Below, one piece after another: positions 36,680 to 45,173 of a stretch of DNA of 64,000 bases. The DNA comes from Saprospiraceae bacterium (GTDB lineage Bacteria; Bacteroidota; Bacteroidia; Chitinophagales; Saprospiraceae). The translations under genes and the position numbers were made by a program. Below the pieces are notes generated by a model. It was not told the DNA's origin, did no database searches, and saw only the letters and a list, made by a program, of their open reading frames with translations. The stretch covers positions 1-64,000 of the forward strand of contig JAEUUT010000070.1 of NCBI GenBank assembly GCA_016787415.1, read 5' to 3'. Each line of letters starts with the position of its first letter. The stretch's first letter is position 1.

Positions 36680-36762
36680 GTGACAGTAACTCAGTGGTAG
36701 AGTAAGAGCATAGATACTTCGGTACAGCAATCTGGTCGGCGGTTCGAATCCGCTCTGTCACA
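36680..36762 (+). tRNA. tRNA-like sequence, isotype undetermined
   Basis: The 5' GTGACAG pairs perfectly with CTGTCAC (36,755-36,761). A D-arm is present (ACTC AGTGGTA GAGT), and a T-arm with GGCGG, the loop TTCGAAT and CCGCT. The anticodon arm is abnormal: the best stem is TAGAT/ATCTG around a 14-base loop, in place of the usual 7-base loop. CCA is not encoded. It could be a degenerate tRNA, a tRNA mimic, or an att site derived from a tRNA gene. Confidence 0.5.
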
Positions 36763-36903
36763 CGAACTTGTCATGAGATTATGTATGGGAATCGGCCCCG
36801 TCGCAAACGAGCGTCGGGGTTATCTCCCAGGCTCACTGAAACACAAAAAAAATACCCGACCGCGGGCGAAGCGATCGGGTTGGTATTCAAATCATTGTTA
36901 ATC

Positions 36904-36950
36904 GAGTGATCCGCGGCCTATCCCGCGAAGAATGCGCCGCGGAATCACTC
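36904..36950 (+). promoter_or_regulatory. Long inverted repeat upstream of the first phage-like operon
   Basis: GAGTGATCCGCGGC pairs with GCCGCGGAATCACTC with a single bulged A, giving a 14-base-pair stem around 18 bases. It ends 18 bases before the start codon at 36,969, so it would lie in the leader of that transcript or serve as a protein-binding site. Confidence 0.5.
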
Positions 36951-36968
36951 TAAAACTCCGGTAAAAGT

Positions 36969-38936
36969 ATGCTAAACGCATCAAATTCACAAATTTCAGG
37001 CCATAACTCAACTACCGTGTGGAGTCAACCTAAAACAGATGAGCAGCATCGCTACTACAGTAAGCATGCTGCAGAGCGCCGCATGTATGGAATAGTGGCT
37101 ACGCTGCTCCAGATCGTACATGCATTTCTGGCATTTGCTGCCTGGGATGCTATATTCACCTGGGTTTTCCAGAAGTTCCCTACACTTTCGTTCATGCCGC
37201 CAGTGCTGGCTATTCTCGCACTTGTGCTGTTGCACTCAACTTTCCGCACGAACTGGGAAACCTACTGGTACGACAAACTTGACGACGACCCTAACACCGA
37301 CACTCCCCTCTCCCTTTCTGTACTCATCATTTGCTGCTTGCTGGCTGCCGAAGTGATCGGCGTGCAGCAGTTTTTGGAAGGCCAGGTAAAGCCGGCCGTA
37401 GCGCAGGCTACGGACCAAGTTGATGCCGCACATGCCACTACTATTTCAACCTATGACCAGTCCTGGGAAAAACAGAAACGTGAGATCGAAACCGTTTACA
37501 AGCAAAAGAAGGCTGCCGCTTCCCTGCGTTTTGATAACAAAATAAGGAGCCTCACTGAAAAGGTTTCTGACTCCCCTGCCGAACGTGCTGAGAAAAAACG
37601 ACAAGTTGCTTCGCTAAGGGCGCAGCGCGATCAGGCTTTACAACCTATACTTGATGCCGAAGCCGCAGCCATGGAAAAAGCGCTGGCTATGCATACCGAT
37701 GGAAAAAATTTCGAGATACAGCGGCGCACCAACCTGGTGCAGCAAATCGACCAAAGCAATGCCGCCGAAAACAACCGCTATACCAGCGAACTCAAAGGAA
37801 CTTGGACTTGGTCGTGGCTCACATCTGTACTATTGTTGCTGCTCATTGCCTCTCTCTCTTATCGAGTTGTACGCATCAACGTGAAAAGCGGCATCTTGCC
37901 CCTGCGAAACTACACCGTGCTCGATGCGCATGGCTCTCTTCCTGAGCGCATCTGGACGGCCATCAGTGATGCCATCAACCGCCGAGGCCTGCAACTGGCC
38001 GTTTGGCTGCACCGTACACTGTCGCCACGTCAAGCCATCACCACTTTCGACGGTACAGTAGTAGCGCGCCCGGGTGAGTACAACACGCCGGCAGGCTTCA
38101 TTCCTCCCAAAGTAGACAACGATCAAGCGCTCCGCGATAAAGTAGCCGCCAAAATCACCACTGCCATCACTACAGGTCAACTTGATGCCAAAGATGTAAC
38201 AGACCAGTTGCTGCAAAAAGAACTTGAATTAGCACAGCAGCACAATGGATCATACAAGAACTTGCCTATTGGTGGCGAAAAAAAGCCTGAGCCTGCACCA
38301 GCCTCCGCGCCACTGGAACAGGTCCACCCTACCCCTTCGGCGCTACCATCAGAAGAAGTACCATACCATGAGCGGCTATCCGACTGGAAGCGCCGGGTGC
38401 AAAACATGCTTCGGCAACATGACGACGACTACCGCGCCGGCCGATACGCCGAAGCAAAAGCCATCAACGCCTCTTTCTCTCAGCCTCACAACCCTATCGT
38501 AGTAGAAGGCAATCGCCTTAACCTCGAATGGGCCATTATCGATGGCGTATTTCAGGTGCGTCGGCGCGATCGCCAGCACTGGACGCCCCTCGAAAAACTT
38601 AGCACAGCGCTGCTACACGCCCCTGCATACCCGGATACTGCCCAAAAAGATGATCATTTGTTTAAACAAAATCCTGATTTGTTTAAACAAGATTTCGAGC
38701 CGTTTTTGGACGAGTCGGGCAAAGTGATAGGTGTGAAATACCGGAAAGGCGATGGAGAATGGACTACCTACGATATAAATACGGTAAGAGGCCAGCAGCG
38801 TATATACGAGCGCCGGGCAAAGGAAGAGGCCCCATCTGAGGCTGTTAAGCAAGGGCTGGCCAAGTGGAATTATGCCATTTCCCTATTTGAGGGTGGGGTA
38901 GCAGAAACTGAAACACTTCAAACGGTTTCGTTATGA
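36969..38936 (+). CDS. Large membrane and coiled-coil protein
   Basis: The 655-residue protein has three hydrophobic segments near the N-terminus (about 40-60, 75-92 and 117-135) and a fourth at about 277-295 (WSWLTSVLLLLLIASLSY). Between the third and fourth lies a long charged coiled coil (EKQKREIETVYKQKKAAASL, PAERAEKKRQVASLRAQRDQ). The C-terminal half is soluble, with a Pro-rich linker and a final domain containing FEPFLDESGKVIGVKYRKGD. I do not recognise the family. It heads a chain of genes overlapping by ATGA. An envelope, mating or exclusion function would fit but is unproven. Confidence 0.75.
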   Translation: MLNASNSQISGHNSTTVWSQPKTDEQHRYYSKHAAERRMYGIVATLLQIVHAFLAFAAWDAIFTWVFQKFPTLSFMPPVLAILALVLLHSTFRTNWETYWYDKLDDDPNTDTPLSLSVLIICCLLAAEVIGVQQFLEGQVKPAVAQATDQVDAAHATTISTYDQSWEKQKREIETVYKQKKAAASLRFDNKIRSLTEKVSDSPAERAEKKRQVASLRAQRDQALQPILDAEAAAMEKALAMHTDGKNFEIQRRTNLVQQIDQSNAAENNRYTSELKGTWTWSWLTSVLLLLLIASLSYRVVRINVKSGILPLRNYTVLDAHGSLPERIWTAISDAINRRGLQLAVWLHRTLSPRQAITTFDGTVVARPGEYNTPAGFIPPKVDNDQALRDKVAAKITTAITTGQLDAKDVTDQLLQKELELAQQHNGSYKNLPIGGEKKPEPAPASAPLEQVHPTPSALPSEEVPYHERLSDWKRRVQNMLRQHDDDYRAGRYAEAKAINASFSQPHNPIVVEGNRLNLEWAIIDGVFQVRRRDRQHWTPLEKLSTALLHAPAYPDTAQKDDHLFKQNPDLFKQDFEPFLDESGKVIGVKYRKGDGEWTTYDINTVRGQQRIYERRAKEEAPSEAVKQGLAKWNYAISLFEGGVAETETLQTVSL

Positions 38937-39142
38937 GCGACACCCTGAAACGAAACGATAGTGACCTGACACCTGCCGGCTACAAGTCATATCATATTAA
39001 AACAGAGGAGTTCGAGATTAAAGGTGCAACTGTGATTCGGGAACATAATCTTCTCGTGAAAAAGACTTTCTGGGAAAAGTATTGGCACTGGATAGTACTG
39101 GCTGCAATTATAGGTATGGATCAATTATTCGACATACTATGA
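38933..39142 (+). CDS. Small single-span membrane protein
   Basis: The 69-residue protein overlaps the previous gene by four bases (ATGA). Its first 45 residues are polar (SYHIKTEEFEIKGATVIREH) and it ends in one membrane segment (YWHWIVLAAIIGMDQLF). Translational coupling with the 655-residue membrane protein suggests joint action. No family is recognised. Confidence 0.6.
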   Translation: MSDTLKRNDSDLTPAGYKSYHIKTEEFEIKGATVIREHNLLVKKTFWEKYWHWIVLAAIIGMDQLFDIL

Positions 39143-39219
39143 GCGACTGGCCTCTCATCTTAGTTACTGCATACTTCATCTGGCTTGCTTGGCCACCTTC
39201 AAAAACCGCTTCTAAATAA
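39139..39219 (+). CDS. 26-residue hydrophobic peptide
   Basis: An ATG overlaps the previous stop (ATGA). The product is mostly hydrophobic (MSDWPLILVTAYFIWLAWPP) with a short Lys-containing tail. The coupling and membrane-like composition support a real gene, but the small size leaves doubt. Confidence 0.4.
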   Translation: MSDWPLILVTAYFIWLAWPPSKTASK

Positions 39220-39440
39220 TCCCATTCGATAACCGGCAATACTTACACACACCATTGCCGACATGGTTATCCTCGCGTTCCTCTTAGCCCTGATAACTCT
39301 ATTCAGGCAAGACTTCAAACAGACACTACACGCGCTCTCGAGCGCTCTCAAACTCTTTTTTGACTTTCATTTCTCATTTCCGTGCCGGCAGCAATGCCGG
39401 TACGGGGTGGGAGAGGACTATAAATATTCTAACAGCAGCA
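39220..39440. other. Short gap with a hairpin
   Basis: These 221 bases separate the small membrane genes from the GIY-YIG gene. They hold a hairpin GTGCCGGCAgcaaTGCCGGTAC (about 39,381-39,402). A reading frame starting at 39,263 begins with a hydrophobic stretch (MVILAFLLALITLF) and then runs through the next gene out of frame; a short membrane peptide is possible but unsupported. Confidence 0.3.
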
Positions 39441-39740
39441 ATGATCTACCTGATCCACTTCGATCAACCGATCGGGAGCCAGCGCCACAAGGCGCAGCAC
39501 TACCTCGGATACGTCGATGGCGGCACTCAACACGTACAAAGCCGCCTGCAGCAACATAAATCCGGCAACGGAGCCCGAATACTGGCACACTGCAACCAAC
39601 AAGCAGTACCCTACAAAATAGTAAGAACCATGCAAGGAGGCTACTACATGGAACAACTACTCAAATCCCGGAGAAACCACAAAAGGCTATGCCCAATCTG
39701 TTCACCATCCAAATATCAACACCATGCAACTGCAGTATAG
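39441..39740 (+). CDS. GIY-YIG-like endonuclease
   Basis: With the ATG at 39,441 (99 residues) the protein reads MIYLIHFDQPIG, then AQHYLGYVDGGTQHVQSRLQ and QHKSGNGARILAH, and YYMEQLLKSRRNHKRLCPIC. This matches the compact GIY-YIG type: I/Y and Y-V strands, Arg in SRLQQH, Glu in YYMEQLL and a C-terminal CPIC. A longer upstream start (39,360) adds no conserved sequence. It probably nicks or cuts DNA. Phages and mobile elements often carry such genes. Confidence 0.75.
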   Translation: MIYLIHFDQPIGSQRHKAQHYLGYVDGGTQHVQSRLQQHKSGNGARILAHCNQQAVPYKIVRTMQGGYYMEQLLKSRRNHKRLCPICSPSKYQHHATAV

Positions 39741-40032
39741 CGACACCCGCAAAGAAATCACCATCACCATACCGGCAGCACTGGAAGTACAGATCGCCGC
39801 CATTATCCAGCAGTTTACCCCGGCGGCAGAATTCGACCTGGTGCACATCGACCTCCGCGACGAAAGCATTGAGGAAGTAATATGCTACAATCGCTCATTC
39901 CGCGTGTGCTCCTTCGGCGGCGCCATCGCCTGGAATATGTACCTGGCCATCAAGAAACTGGTGCCAGAGATTGAAACACCGGTGGAGATGATGGGTGTCG
40001 AAGAATTGAAAGAAATACTTAAACGCTCTTAA
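39724..40032 (+). CDS. Hypothetical phage-like protein
   Basis: The 102-residue protein overlaps the end of the GIY-YIG gene by 17 bases in another frame. It is acidic and mixed alpha/beta (EITITIPAALEVQIAAIIQQ, MMGVEELKEILKRS). No family or motif is recognised. Confidence 0.55.
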   Translation: MQLQYSDTRKEITITIPAALEVQIAAIIQQFTPAAEFDLVHIDLRDESIEEVICYNRSFRVCSFGGAIAWNMYLAIKKLVPEIETPVEMMGVEELKEILKRS

Positions 40033-40043
40033 ACTCCAATACA

Positions 40044-40718
40044 ATGCCAGGGAATCCAAAACTGTGGAGCAAAGAAGAGGAGGCCTTTTTGCTTCAACAC
40101 TACCTACACAAAGGCGCTGATTGGTGCTCACAGGCATTAATGGCCATGGGCTTTGAGCGCAACCGAACTATGACTGGCCAGAAAGCCAGGGCTATGGGCC
40201 TTCAATACCTGGGGCCAAAACTTGGATGCCGAAAAAAAGGTGAAATACCCACCAATAAAGGCAAAAAAGTAAGTGCCGATACATACGCAAAGGCAGCGCC
40301 CACGATGTTCAAAAAAGGCCATTTGCCAGCAAACACCGTCCCAATTGGTACCGAAACCTTCAGAACAGATGAATACTGGTGGATAAAAGTTGCACACAAA
40401 AAATGGGTGCTCAAGCACCGCTTACTCTGGGAGCAACGCAACGGGCCAATACCTGAAGGCTATCTGGTCATTTTCAAAGATGGCAATCCACACAACTTCA
40501 ATCCGGCCAACTTCGAACTGATTACCCGCAAGGAACTCGTATTCAGAAACAGACACGGCAGAGGCCCATCCGAATACTCCCTGATGTCTGGCAGAGCAGC
40601 CAGCGCTCGCCTCAACCACAGAGGAATTACAGACCGGATGATCAACCAAAACCCTGGACTACTTGAAATGTCCAAAGCAGAAACATTACTCAATATAAAA
40701 CAGCGTCGCAAATCATGA
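40044..40718 (+). CDS. HNH homing-type endonuclease
   Basis: The 224-residue protein has an N-terminal HTH-like part (KLWSKEEEAFLLQHYLHKGA, NRTMTGQKARAMGLQYLG). A C-terminal HNH_3-like region reads KKWVLKHRLLWEQRNGPIPE, YLVIFKDGNPHNFNPANFEL and ITRKEL, with the His and Asn spacing of free-standing phage HNH nucleases. It likely cuts DNA and may spread itself. It overlaps the next gene by four bases (ATGA). Confidence 0.82.
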   Translation: MPGNPKLWSKEEEAFLLQHYLHKGADWCSQALMAMGFERNRTMTGQKARAMGLQYLGPKLGCRKKGEIPTNKGKKVSADTYAKAAPTMFKKGHLPANTVPIGTETFRTDEYWWIKVAHKKWVLKHRLLWEQRNGPIPEGYLVIFKDGNPHNFNPANFELITRKELVFRNRHGRGPSEYSLMSGRAASARLNHRGITDRMINQNPGLLEMSKAETLLNIKQRRKS

Positions 40719-41125
40719 CACTCAAGGATAAAGCAACACTCGAAAGCCTGGTACAAAAAACATGGATGTACAGAGGCACCAATTATACCATCAACGACTT
40801 CACCGAAATAGGGGAGAAGATCATTTTTTCTACAGATGTGAAGTCTATTACGATCCCCATGGCAGAGATACAAACTTTTGCTGCTGATCTCCTGCCTGTT
40901 GACAGTCTGCCGGCCAAAGGCCTGGCTATTCCAGGCGTAGAAACCAGCGTTTTTGCTGAAATATCTGCCGGTCTGATGACCTCCTTCCGCGAAATACAAG
41001 GTTGCAAGGATCCTAAATTTCTACAGGACGCCACCAGGCGCGCCAGCGCCAAAGTGCAGATATCCAAAGCCGTTACGGACATCGCAAAAACAGTTATTGC
41101 CGGTAAAAAGGCAATGAAAGAATAG
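40715..41125 (+). CDS. Hypothetical protein
   Basis: The 136-residue protein is helical in its second half (KVQISKAVTDIAKTVIAGKK) with a short beta part at the front (YTINDFTEIGEKIIF). No family is recognised. The overlap with the HNH gene suggests one operon. Confidence 0.55.
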   Translation: MTLKDKATLESLVQKTWMYRGTNYTINDFTEIGEKIIFSTDVKSITIPMAEIQTFAADLLPVDSLPAKGLAIPGVETSVFAEISAGLMTSFREIQGCKDPKFLQDATRRASAKVQISKAVTDIAKTVIAGKKAMKE

Positions 41126-41134
41126 CCGCCTCAC

Positions 41135-41160
41135 GTCCTGTGCCAGCCACGGCACAGGAC
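41135..41160 (+). terminator. Perfect inverted repeat, possible terminator or operator
   Basis: GTCCTGTGCC and GGCACAGGAC form a perfect 10-base-pair stem around AGCCAC, 10 bases after the preceding stop. No T-run follows, so the terminator role is uncertain. Confidence 0.4.
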
Positions 41161-41191
41161 ACACCTTCGCCACTCACAAAATATTCAGGCC

Positions 41192-41527
41192 ATGCTAACC
41201 ATCCTCCAGCGCTTCCTCCGGCGCCGCACTCCGCAGCCACCAGCGCCACCTATATTCGATACCTGCGATGCATTCCTGGCTGCCCTGCGTGGCCACTCAG
41301 AAGCCCGCAGTTGCTTCGCCCAAACCAATGCCCTGCCACAACTCCGTACCAACCAGGTCGACGTAATCATTTACGCCGCTGCTTATGCTTCCGACGATTG
41401 CTCAGGGCCAGTACTGTTCTCTTGTTCGCACCAGGTGCTACACAATGCACAGTGGCCACTGCATGCTTATCTGCGCCAGGAACTGGAGAAAACCACCAAC
41501 GAAATCAATACATTTTTCCACCACTGA
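41192..41527 (+). CDS. Hypothetical protein upstream of the primase
   Basis: The 111-residue protein starts MLTILQRFLRRRTPQ and has no recognised family. It ends 12 bases before the primase start. The long in-frame upstream extension of the primase overlaps it in another frame; this gene is the more sensible reading of the stretch. Confidence 0.45.
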   Translation: MLTILQRFLRRRTPQPPAPPIFDTCDAFLAALRGHSEARSCFAQTNALPQLRTNQVDVIIYAAAYASDDCSGPVLFSCSHQVLHNAQWPLHAYLRQELEKTTNEINTFFHH

Positions 41528-41538
41528 GTCTAATCCAT

Positions 41539-44500
41539 ATGTACATACCAGAACAAACGGTAACTGAAATCAACAACACCGCCGACGCCATCGATGTCGC
41601 GCGCAACGTGCTGAATCTACACCTGAAGGACAAAAGCACCGGTGGCGCCGGCGGCGACTGTCCGTTTTGCCAGGGCAAAAAGAAGTTCAGTATCATGAAG
41701 TTGGGTGGCTGGAAATGCTTCGTATGCGAAGAGAAGGGGAGTGGCGGCGTATCGCTCTACATGAAGGTTGAAAACAAAACCTATCCGCAAGCACTCGAAG
41801 CATTGGCAAAGCACTACAATATTACCATACCCGAGCAAGGCGCCGCGATCGCGGCCGAGCGAGCCTCCCTGAAAAAATCATTCCGGGACTTGCAACTGCT
41901 TGAATCGGGCATACCCGAAGCCGAGCAAAAGTGGCAGGAGAAGCGCGGATCGACCACACTGGTCGAACGCGATCGATACGAACGAGGCACCATCACATCC
42001 GAGTGGCGCATCACCACCGATGGCGATGATATGCTACTCAACTATATCGGCCTTAACGGAGAGCCGATGATGTACAAGGACAAGTCTGGGCGCGACAAAT
42101 ACCTCGTCCGGGTGCGCTACCAGCGCCCCGATCTTCACCTCGACAAAGACGGAAAACCAGTCAAGTACCGCAGCCTGCCCGGATCACCATCCGCCCTATG
42201 GTTGCCGCAGCGGCTGCTGAAAGCCTACGCCCAGGGCGTCAAGTTCGATACACTTTTTGTGTCGGAAGGCGAAAAGAAGGCCGACAAGATGACCCTGCAC
42301 GATATGTACACCTGCGGACTGCAAGGCATCAACAACCTCAACTACGAGGGTATGACCTCCATTTTTGAGCAGATCATCAAAAAGTGTGAGGTGAAAAACG
42401 TGGTATTTGTAGTCGACTCCGACTGGCAGGACATATCCAAAGGCGACGACGTAGACTACCGCCCGCGGTCGTTTTTCTCCGCTCTCAAAAAGTTCCGGGA
42501 CTATTTCTACGGTTACAAGAACGGCGGGCTGGAAATGAACATCTACTTCGCCTATGGCAAGGATACAGCCTTCAAAGGTCTCGACGACTTGCTCACCCGC
42601 GGCCTCCAGGCCAAAGAGCAAGAACTGCTCGATGATTTCAACTTTGCCATGGTCGATCGGGAAGGGCAGGGCGCCCACGTCGACGTGGTGAACATGACCA
42701 CGATCTCCGATTACAAGATCGAGGAAATGTTTTGCCTGCATGACACTCAGGCTTTCCTTGAAAAACACGAAGCCGAACTAAAAACCCGGCGCGAATTCCG
42801 AGTGAAACGCCTCCGCTACCGCTGGAACGAACAGGATGGTAAGTTCGAGATGGTAGAGAAAATACTGGAGTCTGAAAAGTTCTGGGATGAAGAGGTAATC
42901 GAAACCCGGGGCAAATCGAGCACCAAGTACACCTTCAACTACTACCGATCCTGGAATTTTTTCCGCAACCGTGGCATCGGGCTCTACGAGTTCGATAAAA
43001 AGCAGCACCAGTACCGCATCATCAAACTGGATGGCAAGATCGTGCGCGAAATTGACGCCCATTTCATCCAGCAATACGTCAAAACATTCGTTGAGGAATT
43101 GGAAGGCCCTGGCCGTATCCCCATCCTCAACATGCTGGCACGTGGTGGTTCGCAATACATGGGGCCATTCCAATTGGGCAATCTGCACTATATCACCCCG
43201 GAATTCATGCAGCCTCAAAAGGAGTGCACCTACATGATATTCCAAAACTGTTACTGGCGCATCACTGCCGATGGGGTGGAGGAGCGGCCGCTCAACGAAC
43301 TGGATAAGTTCACCTGGGAACAGAAAATAATTCCATTCGATGCGCGCTACCTCGGAGCGCCATTGCTTCAGGTGGGCCGGGCCATGCGTGATGGCGAGGA
43401 AGTGTGGACTGCAAAAGAGCGCGAGTGGACAGAAGGCGAAACCAAACGCCACGCTTCCGATTGTGTTTTCTACCGCCTCCTGCTGGCCACCTCCAATTTT
43501 TGGTGGCGTAAAGAATACAAACTTGAAAAGGGAGAGGACGGCCTCAACAAATGGGTACCAAAGTCGAAGGATGAACGCGAAGCATACACACGAGAAGAGA
43601 TCGATCAGATGCGCACACACTTGGTATGCAAAATGCTGGCCATTGGCTACACACTCCAGGGCTACCGCGACAAAGCACAAACCAAGGCCATCGTGGCCAT
43701 GGACGGCGTAGAAAGTGCTGTCGGCCGCTCCATGGGCGGCACAGGTAAATCCATCGTGGCCACGCAGTTCGAGAACGTCTTTCATACCTTCGTCATCGAC
43801 GGCAAAAAAGACGGCATCGAGCGCGATCCGTTCATTTTCGAGGGCGTCGACGACCGCACTGGCGCCATCATTTTCGACGACACCAAAGTAAATTTCAACT
43901 TCGAGTGGCTGTTTTCAAAAATAACCACCGGTGTCGAAGTCAACGGCAAAAACATCAAACAGTTCCGTGTGGCGCCACTGCCCATTTGGGTGGTCACCAA
44001 CCACGCTATCAACGGCGACAGCGATTCATTCACGCGCCGGCAGTACCCTATAGCCTTCTCCGATTATTTCAGTGCTGAGCGTACGCCATTCGACGAGTTT
44101 GGGCACACCATGTTTACCGACTGGGATGCCGACCAGTGGAACCTGTACTACAACTACCTGGCAAACTGTATCCAGGTATTCCTGCGCTTTCCCGACCTGA
44201 AAAAGTACACCATTCCGAAAGCCGACCTGGAGCGCCGGCGGATCCGCCAGGCAATGGGCGAAAACTTCCTTGAATTCGCCGAGGTCTACTTTGCCCGCAA
44301 AGACGACGAGCCTGCACCGTTCGATCCGCATGCGCCTGGCCAGGGCGATGCACACGCAGGCCCATTCCGCAATGCGGCTGTCAGCAAAACCAAAATCCTG
44401 AACGACTACCTGGAGCAATTCAAGGCCGACCGCTCCTACATCAATGCGAAAAAGATCAAGGAGAAGGTCGAATTATTCTGCAAGTACAAAGGCCTCCAGT

Positions 44501-44607
44501 TCAATCCAATCCACGGTGCCGACGGACGCTTGAAAATCAATGGAACGGAATACCTGATCGTTGCGGATCATGAGTTCAACGCCGACAATTATGAAAAAAT
44601 CGCTTAA
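41539..44607 (+). CDS. Phage-type DNA primase-helicase fusion
   Basis: From ATG 41,539 the protein has 1022 residues. C41, C44, C60 and C63 (CPFC, then CFVC) form a CHC2-like zinc ribbon of DnaG primases. A TOPRIM-like part follows with FVSEGEKKADK (about 239-249) and FVVDSDW (about 291-297). Near residue 733 a P-loop reads GRSMGGTGKSIV and near 776 a Walker B GAIIFDDTK, then WVVTNHAINGDSDSFTRRQY, the pattern of phage SF3-type helicases. It probably opens and primes the element's own origin. The iteron cluster 300 bases downstream supports that. Confidence 0.88.
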   Translation: MYIPEQTVTEINNTADAIDVARNVLNLHLKDKSTGGAGGDCPFCQGKKKFSIMKLGGWKCFVCEEKGSGGVSLYMKVENKTYPQALEALAKHYNITIPEQGAAIAAERASLKKSFRDLQLLESGIPEAEQKWQEKRGSTTLVERDRYERGTITSEWRITTDGDDMLLNYIGLNGEPMMYKDKSGRDKYLVRVRYQRPDLHLDKDGKPVKYRSLPGSPSALWLPQRLLKAYAQGVKFDTLFVSEGEKKADKMTLHDMYTCGLQGINNLNYEGMTSIFEQIIKKCEVKNVVFVVDSDWQDISKGDDVDYRPRSFFSALKKFRDYFYGYKNGGLEMNIYFAYGKDTAFKGLDDLLTRGLQAKEQELLDDFNFAMVDREGQGAHVDVVNMTTISDYKIEEMFCLHDTQAFLEKHEAELKTRREFRVKRLRYRWNEQDGKFEMVEKILESEKFWDEEVIETRGKSSTKYTFNYYRSWNFFRNRGIGLYEFDKKQHQYRIIKLDGKIVREIDAHFIQQYVKTFVEELEGPGRIPILNMLARGGSQYMGPFQLGNLHYITPEFMQPQKECTYMIFQNCYWRITADGVEERPLNELDKFTWEQKIIPFDARYLGAPLLQVGRAMRDGEEVWTAKEREWTEGETKRHASDCVFYRLLLATSNFWWRKEYKLEKGEDGLNKWVPKSKDEREAYTREEIDQMRTHLVCKMLAIGYTLQGYRDKAQTKAIVAMDGVESAVGRSMGGTGKSIVATQFENVFHTFVIDGKKDGIERDPFIFEGVDDRTGAIIFDDTKVNFNFEWLFSKITTGVEVNGKNIKQFRVAPLPIWVVTNHAINGDSDSFTRRQYPIAFSDYFSAERTPFDEFGHTMFTDWDADQWNLYYNYLANCIQVFLRFPDLKKYTIPKADLERRRIRQAMGENFLEFAEVYFARKDDEPAPFDPHAPGQGDAHAGPFRNAAVSKTKILNDYLEQFKADRSYINAKKIKEKVELFCKYKGLQFNPIHGADGRLKINGTEYLIVADHEFNADNYEKIA

Positions 44608-44626
44608 CTTTTAAAATTCATCAACC

Positions 44627-44845
44627 ATGTCACTCAACTTTAAAAAGATTCAAGAGAAATACCCGGACGCACTCAAACTGACAATAAACCTGAAAAAAGG
44701 TGCAGCGCCTTTTTCAGAGCAAACCTTAAAGGCTATTGTAGGAGGGGGGAGAACGCTGTTTTTCAGGACTTCCGAACGTAGTCAAACGATTGTTTGCAGC
44801 AAACTGGCAGAGGCAGAAGTCCAGAAAACAGCCCACACCCTATAA
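44627..44845 (+). CDS. Small hypothetical protein
   Basis: The 72-residue protein (FKKIQEKYPDALKLTINLKK, TLFFRTSERSQTIV) lies 19 bases after the primase stop and is probably cotranscribed. It is not recognised. Confidence 0.55.
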   Translation: MSLNFKKIQEKYPDALKLTINLKKGAAPFSEQTLKAIVGGGRTLFFRTSERSQTIVCSKLAEAEVQKTAHTL

Positions 44846-44907
44846 TACTTACTTTTTTTTCTCTTTTTTTTACAAACAGCCCCTATTAAAATTTACTATA
44901 AGCATCT

Positions 44908-45127
44908 GGACTTTTGGACTAAATATGTGTAATTTGCTCATTATCAGCACAGTTACAAGAGTAAATTTCAGTCCACAATCAGTCCGTTTCAGTCCAAAAG
45001 TCCATTAGTCCAAAACTTCGGACTTTCAGTCCAAACGAATTTCAAAAATGGACTGATTATGGACTGACATAAAACACTGATTATCAGATGCTTTGCGAGT
45101 AAATAAAGGGCAATAGTCCAAAAGTCC
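44908..45127. repeat. Iteron cluster, candidate replication origin
   Basis: Thirteen copies of AGTCC or its complement GGACT lie in 220 bases, at 44,908, 44,916, 44,970, 44,981, 44,991, 44,999, 45,007, 45,020, 45,028, 45,050, 45,061, 45,115 and 45,123. Several sit in tandem 8 bases apart as AGTCCaaaAGTCC, others at 10-11 bases. The surrounding sequence is AT-rich and no gene is convincing. This shape, next to a primase-helicase gene, is that of an iteron-type origin. A multi-site operator is the alternative. Confidence 0.7.
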
Positions 45128-45173
45128 AGAAAAAAATGGCTGTTTGTAGAAGGGGGGGGTAAATATCGAAGCC

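Larger units (their letters stand above)
36258..36968. other. Structured non-coding region at the left end of the phage-like element
   Basis: About 710 bases have no convincing gene but many inverted repeats: CCCCCGATgcaaATCGGGGG (about 36,464-36,483), the terminator-like CAGCGAG/CTCGCTG followed by T8 (36,490-36,550), the tRNA-like sequence (36,680-36,762), a CCCCG/CGGGG hairpin (about 36,791-36,820), AATACC/GGTATT (36,851-36,887) and a 14-base-pair stem (36,904-36,950). The density suggests structured RNA, an attachment region or both. Plus and minus reading frames here have no recognisable products. Confidence 0.5.

Noticed and set aside
41140..41538. Upstream extension of the primase reading frame
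   Set aside because: The extension is Pro/Ala-rich low-complexity sequence that overlaps a separate small gene in another frame. The zinc-ribbon domain starts properly from the ATG at 41,539.
44790..45008. Reading frame running into the iteron cluster
   Set aside because: It overlaps the small gene before it, has odd composition and reads through the repeated AGTCC motifs.
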